Positions 16,601 through 24,625 of a stretch of 38,911 nt of DNA are shown here, in pieces. Where the stretch lies: the NCBI RefSeq assembly GCF_040605455.1, contig NZ_JBEXCV010000084.1, positions 1 through 38,911 of the forward strand. The letters run 5' to 3'. This DNA comes from Embleya sp040605455. GTDB taxonomy: Bacteria; Actinomycetota; Actinomycetes; Streptomycetales; Streptomycetaceae. How positions within the stretch are numbered: the first letter of the stretch is position 1; each line of letters begins with the position of its first letter. Both the position numbers and the translations under genes were made by a program. The notes under the pieces were generated by a model. That model ran no database searches. It was not told the DNA's origin and saw only the letters and a program-made list of their open reading frames with translations.

Positions 16601-19108
16601 TTCGGACACCAGGGCGACGTCGGTCGACATCCGCTGCTGGGCCAGGAAGATCCGGAAGATCGCGGCTTCCAGCTCGGGGGTGCGGTCCAGGTCGGCGACG
16701 CCGTAGTGGCCCAGAACCCGCTCGAGCTTGGTCCGGAACGCCTCGGTGAGGCCGGCGCGTTCGGGGTCCAGGCTCTGCAGGTAGCTGTGGAAGTACTCGC
16801 GGGGGCTGTGCACCGGGCTGTCCGGCTCGTCGGGTTCGCCGCCCGGCTTGTTGCGGCTCAGCTCCGACAGGTCGGCGAACACCTTGAGCAGGTCCACCTC
16901 GCCCGGCAACGGCCGGTCGCCGAGGTCGGCGCGGGCGGCCAGGTACTCGGACAACACGCGCTTGTGGTCCTGCGGGTCGACGTCGAAGCCCAAGAGCAGG
17001 CTGCGCAGGTCCTGGAGGCCGCGCTCGACCCGCGCGGCGGCGGATGCGGGAACGGCCTCGGTGGGCAGGTCGACCTCGATGCTCTCGCCGACGCCCGCGG
17101 CCTCCTCGGCGGCGCTTTCGCTGCCTTCCTCGGCAAGCGGCTCCAGGCGCATCAGCGGTGCGCCGGTCTCCACCTGGCTGCCCACCGACACCGGGCATTC
17201 GCGGACCCGGGCGCGGAACGGCGCGCGCAGCACCGTTTCCATCTTCATGCTCTCCAGCACCAGGATCGGTGCGCCCGAGGCGACCTCGTCGCCGACCGAG
17301 ATCGGCGTCGCGACCACCAGCGCGGGTGCGGGAGAGCGTACGACGCCGCCCTCGTCGCGGCTGATCCGGTGGGTGACGCCGTCGACCTCGACCAGGTGGG
17401 TCGGGCCGTGCGTGGCCGACACCAGGCGGAAGCGGTGTCCGTTGACCAGGATCCGGCCGCTGTGCGTGTCGAATCGCTCGACCTCGATGTCGGCCGGGTG
17501 CGCGGCGGCGCCGCCGCCGAAGATCGCGACGCGGAAACGCTTGTCGCCCACGCGGGCGACGCTCACCCGGTAGCCGACGCCGCGAAGCTTGAGGTCCAGC
17601 GGCCGGCCGCTCTCGTGCTGTACCTGCGGGCGGCCGCCGTGCGCGGTGGAGATCAAGCGCTGCCGGCTGATCTCCTCCTCGTCCTGGTATGCCTCGATCG
17701 CGGCCGCGGCCAGGGCGATCGCGGAGTGTCGGTGGGTGACCAGGCGACCCTCGGCGCGGACACGGTCGATCCAGCCGGTGTCGGCGCTCGCGTCGATCAC
17801 CTCGGGCTGGTCGAGCAGGTCGAGCACGAAGCTCTTGTTGGTGACGCCGCCCTCGATGATCACGGTGGTCTCGGCCATCGCCCGGCGCAGCCGGCCCAGC
17901 GCCTGTTCGCGGTCGCGGCCGTAGGCGATGATCTTGGCGATCATGGAGTCGAAGTCGGCCGGGATCCGGTCGCCCTCGCTGACGCCGGTGTCGACCCGGA
18001 TGCCGGGGCCGGCGGGCAGCGCCAGGCGCGTGATGCGGCCGGGCGAGGGAGCGAAGTCGCGGTCCGGGTCCTCGGCGTTGAGCCGGGCCTCGATGGCGTG
18101 GCCGAGCTCGGCCGGCTGCGGGCCGGTGAGCTTGCCGCCGTTCGCCACGTGCAGTTGCAGGCGCACCAGGTCGGTGCCGGTGGTGATCTCGGTGATCGGG
18201 TGCTCGACCTGGAGTCGGGTGTTGACCTCCAGGAAGGCGAACAGCCTCTCGCCGGGGTGGTAGAGGAATTCGACGGTCGCCGCGCCGCGGTAGTCGACGG
18301 CCACCGCGAGCCGCTCGGCGGACGCCTTGAGTTCCGCGGTCTGCTCCGGGTCGAGGACCGGCGAGGCGGACTCCTCGATGATCTTCTGGTTGCGTCGTTG
18401 CACCGAGCAGTCGCGCACGCCCAGCGCCCAGGCGGTGCCCTGCCCGTCGGCGATGACCTGCACCTCGACGTGCCGGGCGCCGGTGACCAGGCGCTCCAGG
18501 AAGACCACGCCGGAGCCGAACGCGCGCAGCGCCTCCTGGCTGGTGCGCGTGTAGGCGTCGGTCAGGTCCGCGGCCGAGGCGACCATCCGGATCCCGCGCC
18601 CGCCGCCGCCCGCGGTGGCCTTGAGCATCAGCGGGTAGCCGATCTCGTCGCCGGCGCGCAGCGCGTCCTCCAGGGTGGCGACCTCACCGCGGCTCCACGG
18701 CGCGACCGGGACGCCGACCTCCTCGGCGAGCAGCTTGGCGCCGATCTTGTCGCCGAGCCTGCGCATCGCCTCCGCGCTCGGGCCCACGAAGGTGACGCCG
18801 ATGCGCTCGCACAGCTCGGCGAACGCCGGGTCCTCGGCGACGAAGCCCCAGCCGACCCAGGCGGCATCGGCGCCGGTCTCCACCAGCGCGCGCTCCAGGG
18901 CGGCGTGGTCGAGGTAGGGGCGGGCCGATGCGGGGCCCAGCGGGTAGGCGATGTCGGCCTCCCGGACGAAGGTCGCGTCGCGGTCGGAGTCGGTGTAGAG
19001 GGCGACCGTCTCCACCCTCGTCCCCGTTTCCGCCGAAAGATCCCGGACGGCGTGGATGAGCCGCATTGCGGCCTCTCCACGGTTGACGATCGCGACACGA
19101 CTGAACAC
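13610..19108 (-). CDS. single-chain multidomain acetyl/acyl-CoA carboxylase (BC-BCCP-central-CT)
   Basis: This 1,832-residue enzyme would carry out both half-reactions of biotin-dependent acyl-CoA carboxylation. Residues 1-450 are biotin carboxylase: SRVAIVNRGEAAMRL start, ATP-grasp glycine loop ATAGGGGRG (about 165-172) and EVNTRLQVEHPITE (294-307). The biotinyl domain follows with LESMKMET, the biotin lysine being about residue 622. A helical central region (about 650-1120) resembles the eukaryotic ACC central domain in position rather than any bacterial subunit. The C-terminal 700 residues are the two-part carboxyltransferase (SGTENMDW, GGVSAEDNFGIGGYDRVMGP, RPLVVLANLSGFDG). The last 70 residues form a charged helix. 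The product would be malonyl-CoA or another alpha-carboxyacyl-CoA. The GTG at 19108 follows GGGAGG with an 8-base gap; the start 24 bases earlier lacks this. No fatty-acid or polyketide genes adjoin it. Confidence 0.9.
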   Translation of the reverse strand: MFSRVAIVNRGEAAMRLIHAVRDLSAETGTRVETVALYTDSDRDATFVREADIAYPLGPASARPYLDHAALERALVETGADAAWVGWGFVAEDPAFAELCERIGVTFVGPSAEAMRRLGDKIGAKLLAEEVGVPVAPWSRGEVATLEDALRAGDEIGYPLMLKATAGGGGRGIRMVASAADLTDAYTRTSQEALRAFGSGVVFLERLVTGARHVEVQVIADGQGTAWALGVRDCSVQRRNQKIIEESASPVLDPEQTAELKASAERLAVAVDYRGAATVEFLYHPGERLFAFLEVNTRLQVEHPITEITTGTDLVRLQLHVANGGKLTGPQPAELGHAIEARLNAEDPDRDFAPSPGRITRLALPAGPGIRVDTGVSEGDRIPADFDSMIAKIIAYGRDREQALGRLRRAMAETTVIIEGGVTNKSFVLDLLDQPEVIDASADTGWIDRVRAEGRLVTHRHSAIALAAAAIEAYQDEEEISRQRLISTAHGGRPQVQHESGRPLDLKLRGVGYRVSVARVGDKRFRVAIFGGGAAAHPADIEVERFDTHSGRILVNGHRFRLVSATHGPTHLVEVDGVTHRISRDEGGVVRSPAPALVVATPISVGDEVASGAPILVLESMKMETVLRAPFRARVRECPVSVGSQVETGAPLMRLEPLAEEGSESAAEEAAGVGESIEVDLPTEAVPASAAARVERGLQDLRSLLLGFDVDPQDHKRVLSEYLAARADLGDRPLPGEVDLLKVFADLSELSRNKPGGEPDEPDSPVHSPREYFHSYLQSLDPERAGLTEAFRTKLERVLGHYGVADLDRTPELEAAIFRIFLAQQRMSTDVALVSELLRQWLAGAPPLESLSERAGLTLEHLIEATQVRFPAVSDLARGVVFRWFAQPLLRRNRAKVYAGVRNELRHLDQHPDAPDRAERIQTMVAGSEPLVRLIGQRIGRPGRDHAPLLEVLTRRYYGNRGLSEVTVREQAGCRFVTAEHTGSTAGPTRVVTTAVDIAALPDAIGAVGVLAADVAEHGLVADLYLTWEDQPDAEAMAERLGRLLAEQPLPAGVRRITTTVAGTSGAVMHHHFTFRPNGAGFAEDRLIRGLHPQIARRLQLQRLREFDLTRLPSVDEEIYLFKAVAKSNPADERLIAMGQVRDLTPLRETDGRLVALPAVEDAITAGLDAIRNIQAQRPQNKRFDTNRIMMYVWPSTELTADELNALVQRILPTTAGAGLEEVQFVARRRTGSGELTEIAATITLDPGHGASLHVGEPSTEPVRPLDDYRQKVLRAARRGNVYPYELTGMLTGAHGNFVEHDLDEAGVLVPVDRPRGKNTAAIVAGVVSTPTERHPEGVTRVLLLGDPTKSLGALSEPECSRVIAALDLAECMRVPLEWFALSSGARVSMTSGTENMDWVAAALKRIVTFTQDGGEINIVVAGITVGAQPYWNAEATMLMHTKGILVMTPDSAMVLTGKQALDFSGGVSAEDNFGIGGYDRVMGPNGQAQYWAPDLPAARDVLMAHYDHTYLAPGESTPRKAHTNDPIDRDVRDFPHPAVDSDFTTVGRIFSAEHNPDRKKPFDIRTVMRALSDQDHSVLERWAGMADADTSAVQDVHIGGWPVCLIGIESRAVPRRGFPPTDGPDTYTAGTLFPRSSKKTARAINAASGNRPLVVLANLSGFDGSPESMRKLQLEYGAEIGRAIVNFDGPIVFCVISRYHGGAFVVFSKALNPNMTVLALEGSFASVLGGAPAAAVVFSGEVGNRTATDPRVADLQTQISTTLGAERAVLNARLAEVQSAVRAEKVGEVAAEFDRVHSIRRAVEVGSVDAIISAAELRPRIIEAIEHGMKR

Positions 19109-19357
19109 CGGCTGAGCCTCCCAAGTACCCACGCGCAGAAGGCGACGTCCGGGTCCCGGAGCGTCGCCTGCACCTATCTATACCCTGCTTGGTTACCGCC
19201 GAGTACACCCATGTCCTGCATCGTGCATGCCGGCGCCGCTGCGTTGTAGGGTTCCTACAAAAAGCGGCGCGAGCCACACCGCACGGCCGCCCTTTCGGGC
19301 ATGGTCTGCGACAACCCGGCCCGGCGGCCTTCGTCCGCACCCTCCGCGGGCCCCGGC
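19109..19357. other. spacer upstream of the carboxylase, with an inverted repeat
   Basis: TTGTAGG and CCTACAA form perfect 7-bp arms with a 3-base centre at 19244-19260, followed by AAA. This could be a regulator-binding site for the carboxylase promoter or a weak terminator for the vWA gene. A TATAGAT-like -10 on the minus strand lies near 19175, but no good -35 was found. Confidence 0.45.
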
Positions 19358-20716
19358 TCACCGGCCGGCGGACGCCGACTCGATGACCACCACCCCGGCC
19401 CACTCGGGCGGCGTGTCCGGCACGTAGTCGGGATCGTCCTCGTTCCACGACCGACTCGCCTGCCGAGGAAACAGGCCGACCACCGTGCGACACGGCGGTC
19501 GCGTGCTCGGCCAGCGCGTCTGGCCGTCGGTCAGCACCACGACCACGTCCGGTCGGGGCTGCGCCCGCAGCGCCTTGGCGAAGCCCGTACGCAGATCCGT
19601 ACCCCCACCGCCCACCAACGGGATCCCCTCGCTGCTGCACAGCGTATGCGCGATCGTGGCCGCCGCATCGCACGGCACCACGGTGATCAGGTCCCGACGA
19701 CCACCCACGGCACGGCAGATCGCGGCGACCTCCAGGAGCGCGCTGCCCAGTTCGGCGTCGCTGACCGACCCGGAGGTGTCGATGACCACGGTGACCCGGG
19801 GCGGCTTGCGGCGCAGACTCGGGAGCACGACGCCGGGCACACCGACCGAGCGCCGGGACGGCCGGCCGTACGTGTAGTCGTCGCCCGCACCCGCACCGGA
19901 CGTCGCCGAGCGCACCGCCGCCCCCAACAACTCCCGCCACGGCTGCGGCGGATGGAACGCCTCCTCGGCCCATCGCCGCCACCCCTTGGGCGCGCTCCCC
20001 GGTCGGGCCGTGATGCCCTGGGCCACCCGGAACCGCACGGCGTCGCGTTCCTGCGCACTGAGGCCGTGCGCGCCCTCAGGCCCCAGCTCCCAATCGCGTT
20101 CCAGCCCGTCGGCGCCGCTGCCGCAGTCCAGCCAGGCCAGGCCCTGGGTGTAGGGGCCGAGCCGGAATTGGCGCAGATAGTCCTCCATGAGCTCGCCCTC
20201 GGGCAGCCCCAGCATCGCCGGCTCGACGGCGCCTTCGGGCCGGATCAAGCCGTCACCGAAGGCGTCGTCGTTGATCTCGCAGTCCGCGGCGATGTTCATC
20301 CGCAACCGCTCCCCCGGGCCGACCAGCCCACGCTCGCGCGCGACCCGGTCACTGCGCCCGTGATGATCGCGCAGCAGATGCGACACCTCGTGCACCCAGA
20401 CCGCGGCCAGTTCCTCCGGCGGCGTGCGGTCCACGAACGCCGGCGACACGTAGCACCGCCAGTGCCGGTCGACGGCCATCGTCGGTACGCTCCGCGACTC
20501 CACGGTGTGCAGGGCGAACAGCGCCGTCGCCAGGTAGGGGCGGGCCCGGGCGGCATACAGGCGGGCGGCGAAGAGCTTGTCGAGGTCGAGTGGCTTCGGT
20601 GCGTCCGGGGGTCTCGGTGTGTCCGCCGTCCTCGGTGCGGCCGGAGACATCGGTGTGCCCGCCGTCCTCGGCGAGTCCGTGGTCGGTGTGTCCGTGGTCG
20701 GTGTGTCCGTGGTCAT
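19358..20716 (-). CDS. putative metallopeptidase / vWA domain protein (DUF2201-type)
   Basis: This 452-residue protein starts with a Thr/Pro-rich low-complexity tail (residues 1-42, from a GTGTCCGTGGTCG-like tandem repeat). It continues with a metallopeptidase-like domain bearing HEVSH (109-113) followed by DHH, as in DUF2201. The C-terminal von Willebrand A domain has a MIDAS motif DTSGS (about 313-317), the threonine loop GGGGTDLRTG and the later VVLTDGQTRWP. The family partners a MoxR ATPase. The vWA domain is thought to bind the target and the ATPase to remodel it. Whether the HExxH is catalytic is unknown. The ATG at 20716 overlaps the ATPase stop by four bases (ATGA), so the two are translationally coupled. 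Confidence 0.87.
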   Translation of the reverse strand: MTTDTPTTDTPTTDSPRTAGTPMSPAAPRTADTPRPPDAPKPLDLDKLFAARLYAARARPYLATALFALHTVESRSVPTMAVDRHWRCYVSPAFVDRTPPEELAAVWVHEVSHLLRDHHGRSDRVARERGLVGPGERLRMNIAADCEINDDAFGDGLIRPEGAVEPAMLGLPEGELMEDYLRQFRLGPYTQGLAWLDCGSGADGLERDWELGPEGAHGLSAQERDAVRFRVAQGITARPGSAPKGWRRWAEEAFHPPQPWRELLGAAVRSATSGAGAGDDYTYGRPSRRSVGVPGVVLPSLRRKPPRVTVVIDTSGSVSDAELGSALLEVAAICRAVGGRRDLITVVPCDAAATIAHTLCSSEGIPLVGGGGTDLRTGFAKALRAQPRPDVVVVLTDGQTRWPSTRPPCRTVVGLFPRQASRSWNEDDPDYVPDTPPEWAGVVVIESASAGR

Positions 20717-22026
20717 CGAACCGCCTTTGCGGCGTCCGCGGCGCGGGCCGCCGCCCGATCGGCCGTTCGGTCCGCTCGGCGGGACAGGGACACCACTCCG
20801 GCAAGGCGTTCGATCGAGGCCGGGACGTCCCAGTCCTCGCGGCGCAGCGAGGCGAGCGTGGTCGCCGGGACGACCACCAGGTCCGGGGCGCCGGTCTCCG
20901 TCGCCCGGACCAGCAGCGCCCACGCCGCATCCCAGCGGGACTTCTCCGGGCGCTTGCGAACCGCGTCCACCACACCGTCGAGCACGGCTTGGCGCAGATC
21001 GCCGCGCTCGGGAAGGACGGCACCGGCCGGGTCGGCGAGCAGGTCCTCGGGGTCGGGGAGGTCCATCCGATCCAGGCCGGCCAGCAACTCCAGGCCCGGG
21101 CCGTCTCCCACCGTGCCTCTGACCAGCATGGAGAGCACCTCGCGGGAGGAACCGGCCGCGGTCGCGAAGGCGATCAGGCACAGCGCCATCTCCCAGCTGC
21201 GCGGCGACGGCCACGGTCCGCCCCGACGGCTCTCGTTGCTCGGCAGCCGGTGCACGAGTGCCGGGCGGGCGGCGAGCAGCCCACAGACGGCACGGCGGGC
21301 GAACGCCACCGCCTCCGGCAGGCCGGTCGGGTCGAGCCGCGGCAGGGTCGCCATGGGCCAGGTGCCACCGAGCCCGCGGACCACGACGTCGTGGTCGTGG
21401 GTCCATTGCAGGTGCACGAATCGGTTGGCCAGGGGGGCGCTCAGTTCCCAGCCGTCGGCCGCCGACGAACGCGGATTGGCGGCGGCCACGATCCGCACCC
21501 CGGGCGGCAACCGCAGGGCGCCGATGCGTCGTTCGAGGACGAGGCGGAGCAGGGCGGCCTGTACGGCCGGTGTCGCGGTGGAGAGTTCGTCCAGGAACAG
21601 CAGCCCCCGGCCGGCCCGTACCAGGCGCACCGCCCAGTCCGGCGGGGCCATCGGGACACCCTGTTCGGCGGGATCGTCTCCGACGATGGGCAACCCCGAG
21701 AAGTCGGACGGTTCGTGCACGCTCGCGATCACCGTGGTCAGCGGAAGGTCCAGGGCTGCGGCGAGTTGGGTCAGGGCCGCCGTCTTGCCGATGCCCGGCT
21801 CGCCCCACAGGAGTACGGGCAGGTCGGCGGCCACGGCCAGGGTCAGGGCCTCCAGTCGGGTGTCGGGGCGCGGTTCGGTGGCAGCGTCGCGCAGGAGGGC
21901 CAACAGGGCGCCGGCGACGTCGAGTTGGGGGGTGTGGTGGGGCGGGTCGGACACGAGGCGGGGCGCGGTCGTGTCGGTGGGCCGAGCGTCGGCGGTGGGT
22001 GGGCTGTACGGGGTGTATGTGGGCAT
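20713..22026 (-). CDS. MoxR-type AAA+ ATPase
   Basis: This 437-residue AAA+ protein has Walker A GEPGIGKT (75-82), Walker B GLLFLDEL (141-148), a sensor-1 region VRIVAAANP and the SAPLANRF segment with an arginine-finger candidate. These are the features of the MoxR/RavA branch. Such ATPases form hexamers and remodel or assemble protein complexes together with a vWA partner, which is encoded immediately downstream with a four-base overlap. The N-terminal 30 residues are Pro/Thr-rich, and the C-terminal 30 are Ala/Arg/Asp-rich. The ATG at 22026 is preceded by AAAGG at 11 bases; a GTG at 22038 is the alternative. It sits 127 bases after the third gene of the set, in the same direction. Confidence 0.87.
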   Translation of the reverse strand: MPTYTPYSPPTADARPTDTTAPRLVSDPPHHTPQLDVAGALLALLRDAATEPRPDTRLEALTLAVAADLPVLLWGEPGIGKTAALTQLAAALDLPLTTVIASVHEPSDFSGLPIVGDDPAEQGVPMAPPDWAVRLVRAGRGLLFLDELSTATPAVQAALLRLVLERRIGALRLPPGVRIVAAANPRSSAADGWELSAPLANRFVHLQWTHDHDVVVRGLGGTWPMATLPRLDPTGLPEAVAFARRAVCGLLAARPALVHRLPSNESRRGGPWPSPRSWEMALCLIAFATAAGSSREVLSMLVRGTVGDGPGLELLAGLDRMDLPDPEDLLADPAGAVLPERGDLRQAVLDGVVDAVRKRPEKSRWDAAWALLVRATETGAPDLVVVPATTLASLRREDWDVPASIERLAGVVSLSRRADRTADRAAARAADAAKAVR

Positions 22027-22153
22027 GTCTTTGGTCACCTTTGGGTTTGTGGGCGTGCGGGGACGACGGCGGCGGTCGCGTGGGCGTGGGCGGACGACCC
22101 CGGATCGGCGTTGGTTTTCCGGTGTGCGTGGGTGTGCGGACTGAGATCTCGGG

Positions 22154-23596
22154 TCAACGCGACTTCGAGTGGCACGGGCAGGTGCGGTAGCCGCGAGGGC
22201 GGCGATGGTTCGTGTGGATTCGGCCGGCCCCGGGGTCGATCAGGCCGGCTCTGAAGAGTCCGTAGGTGACCCGGCGCAGCGCGGCCGCTTCGAGTTCGTC
22301 GCGAAGCGGGCCGCCGCGCAGCAGTGCGTCGGGGCCCAGCAGGCCCTCGACGACGGCCAGGGCACCGGCGGTGTCGCCGTGGTCCAGGCGTTCGCGGACG
22401 CCGGCGAGGCAGTTCGGACGGCGGTGCGCCTCGTCGATTACCTGTAGACAGGGAAGCGGCGTGCCGGTCAGCGCGACCAGCAGTTCCTCTCTTCGGATTT
22501 CGGCCGGGTCGTGGTCCAGCGGCGCCAGGACTCCGTCGACCAGACCGATCCGGTGGCGGGCGCCCCGGCATTCCACCGGATGCGGTTGGCCTGCCGGGTC
22601 CGGGATTCGGGACGGTGCGGCCGGCGGGTGGTCCGGTACCAGCGCCGAGGCGACCAGCGGGTGCAGCCGATCGACCTCGATCGCACCGGCGCGGAGCAGC
22701 GCCAGGTCCGGGAGCACCCAGGTCGCCGCGTCGGGCAGGATCGGCAGCCCGGCAGTGCCGCGGCCGGCCGACGCCGGCGCGATCCGCGGTGCGGGCGGCC
22801 CGAGGTCGTTGCCGTCGGCGGCCGGGTCCAGGGACAGCCGATGCCGGCCGTCGAGCCGCACGTGGACGGTGCCGTCGGACCGGCCCTCGGCCCGGAGCAG
22901 AATCCGCGCCTCGGCGGCCCAGCGGTCGACGGCGCAAAGGTGCGCGTACGGCAGCGTCCCGAGCGGATCCGGTGCCGGGGTCGGGGCCGGAGCCGAATCC
23001 GGGACGCAACGGCCGTCGGCGGGCAGCCGGTCGGCTCCCGAGCGGACGCGCAGCTCATCGGTCCTGCGCCCGTCCCACAGGTGGCGGTGCAGGTCGAGGC
23101 GGAACCGCCGGTTGGGTTGGGGGTGGGGGTACGACCGAGGAAGGGCATCGGCCCGGTCGGGCGATCCGTCCCACAGGGCGAGGCTGATCCGCTGACCGGC
23201 ATCCGCCCACGCCGGCGGCGTCCTGGCCACCAGGTACACCGGATCCCGGCCGGCACGGCCGTCGTCGTCCTCGCCGTCGTACCGCGCCAGGGCAAGGGTC
23301 AGCCCCGGCCTCAGCAGCCCGTCGGGGGCGATCCTCGGCATGTGCCAACGCAGCAGATCGGGAGCCAAGTGGCGCAGATCGTCCCGGACTCGGGCTGCGA
23401 GGTCCCGGCCGTGCGTGCGTGCCACGGAACGTGGATGCACGTCGACGTCGATACCCGCGGCGGCACACGCCCCCGCCCAGTCGCCGACGCGGCGGCGAGC
23501 GGTCGCAGTTTCGATCATGGAGGGCGGCACGGCGAACTCGCGCACGCGCAGCCAAAAGGAATGCCGGGAATCCCTGTTCGCGATCCGAGTGAGCAT
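22154..23596 (-). CDS. third component of the MoxR-vWA set, function unknown
   Basis: This 480-residue soluble protein begins MLTRIANRDSR, followed by SFWLRVREFAVPPSMIE, and contains RRRVGDWAGACAAAGIDVDV. I recall this pattern from streptomycete proteins encoded beside MoxR and vWA genes, but I cannot assign an activity. It has no P-loop, protease or nuclease motif. The region after residue 60 alternates helical and beta-rich segments, and a central part is rich in Arg, Asp and Pro. The C-terminus is RTCPCHSKSR with paired cysteines. The ATG at 23596 follows AAGGTGA at good spacing; a GTG six bases upstream is less well placed. It is the first gene of a probable three-gene operon and is likely the substrate, adaptor or sensor for the ATPase pair. 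The assignment rests on context. Confidence 0.75.
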   Translation of the reverse strand: MLTRIANRDSRHSFWLRVREFAVPPSMIETATARRRVGDWAGACAAAGIDVDVHPRSVARTHGRDLAARVRDDLRHLAPDLLRWHMPRIAPDGLLRPGLTLALARYDGEDDDGRAGRDPVYLVARTPPAWADAGQRISLALWDGSPDRADALPRSYPHPQPNRRFRLDLHRHLWDGRRTDELRVRSGADRLPADGRCVPDSAPAPTPAPDPLGTLPYAHLCAVDRWAAEARILLRAEGRSDGTVHVRLDGRHRLSLDPAADGNDLGPPAPRIAPASAGRGTAGLPILPDAATWVLPDLALLRAGAIEVDRLHPLVASALVPDHPPAAPSRIPDPAGQPHPVECRGARHRIGLVDGVLAPLDHDPAEIRREELLVALTGTPLPCLQVIDEAHRRPNCLAGVRERLDHGDTAGALAVVEGLLGPDALLRGGPLRDELEAAALRRVTYGLFRAGLIDPGAGRIHTNHRRPRGYRTCPCHSKSR

Positions 23597-24181
23597 CAGC
23601 ACTCACCTTGCGCGGACGGGACCCCCATTTCGTGAACAGAAGGAGTGATCATCGCCGAGGAGCCTACCTCCCGTGACCCCGTTGCGCCAGGTGCCGCTCC
23701 GGAGGGAGCATCGACCGGGCCCTGGAAGTGACCTGCGGAGACGGCTGGTTGGCCGTGACGCCGGCGGGGTCACCGGGCGATCGGGCAACCCGGTACCACG
23801 GCAGCGGTCGGGGCGGTCGATGGAGCCGGCCGCGCGGAGAAGGCTCGCAGGCTCGGGCAGCCGGCGCCGGATTCGCGCGCGACCCAATACCACAGGTCCG
23901 GTCCGGCGCGGACGGGCCGACATCGGGGCGACTTCGTTTCGAAGTGGGTATTTTCGGGATTTCCACCCGGCGGACTTTCGGATACTTCAAACTCGACAGC
24001 ACGGGGGCGATCCGGTTGATGCACGGCCGGCCGAGGCCACGCTCGCGATCGGCGCATGGCGAGTGGACAGGGCGAGTTCCGGAAACCGTCGGACCCCGGT
24101 ATGGGAAGCAGCTTCGTATCCTCCCGGTTCCGGGAGGGAGTTTGCGGGTGCGCGTTCGCGTCCCGAGGATCGGAGTGCCCG
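23597..24181. other. divergent intergenic region with two inverted repeats
   Basis: This gap separates the divergent MoxR set and the lipoprotein operon; I see no gene. ACTTCG-TTT-CGAAGT (23931-23945) is a perfect 6-bp inverted repeat at the start of a lower-GC patch (to about 24000) that may hold the promoter. CCTCCCGG-TT-CCGGGAGG (24120-24137) is a perfect 8-bp hairpin lying 44 bases before the start codon at 24182, so it is probably in the 5' leader. Confidence 0.5.
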
Positions 24182-24625
24182 ATGTCGGAACTGATGACCG
24201 CAGCGGCTCAGATCGTCCCCTACGTCACCGCCGCGGCGGCCACGATGGGAATGCAGGTGCTCGCGTCGACTCAGGACCAGCTGGCCGACGGTGCCGTCCA
24301 CCGTGGTCGGGCTTTCCTGGGCCGGCTCCTACCGAGACGCGACGATGCCCCGGAGCGGGCCGCGAGCGATGTCGAGCCGGCGACTCGAGCCATCGCGAGC
24401 CTGACCGCGAGCGACCGGGAGGCCTTGGAACTCGCCATCGGTACCTGGCTCGACGCCCGTGACCTCAGTGCCTCGGCCCTGACCCGGTGCATCGAGCAGG
24501 CCGCGCGTTCGATGTCCGGTCGGGGCGGCGGCGCGCACGCCTACGGCCCCGGCGCGATCGCGATCGAGCGGGTGATGGGCGACGTCCACGGCGGATACCG
24601 ACCGGGACCGGTCCAGGGCACGTGA
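24182..24625 (+). CDS. small soluble protein with C-terminal GAIAI motif, unknown function
   Basis: I do not recognise a named family for this 147-residue protein. Residues 1-30 are Ala-rich and hydrophobic (IVPYVTAAAATMGMQVLA) but lack a positive start, so this looks like a helix, possibly membrane-associated, rather than a signal peptide. Residues 60-110 form an amphipathic helical segment (LTASDREALELAIGTWLDAR). The C-terminus carries GPGAIAIERVMGDVHGG (122-138), similar to the glycine-rich repetitive segments near the N-termini of streptomycete STAND proteins. A related motif occurs in the next protein. The ATG at 24182 has GGAG six bases upstream. Its stop overlaps the next GTG start by four bases, so the two are translationally coupled. 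Confidence 0.75.
   Translation: MSELMTAAAQIVPYVTAAAATMGMQVLASTQDQLADGAVHRGRAFLGRLLPRRDDAPERAASDVEPATRAIASLTASDREALELAIGTWLDARDLSASALTRCIEQAARSMSGRGGGAHAYGPGAIAIERVMGDVHGGYRPGPVQGT

Noticed and set aside
14315..19249. A 1,644-codon open frame on the plus strand
   Set aside because: It is antisense to the carboxylase. Its translation is Arg/Gly/Ala/Val/His-rich with no domain, a by-product of GC-biased codons on the other strand.
20590..22254. A 554-codon open frame on the plus strand
   Set aside because: It is antisense to the MoxR ATPase, whose Walker motifs and partner overlap are convincing.
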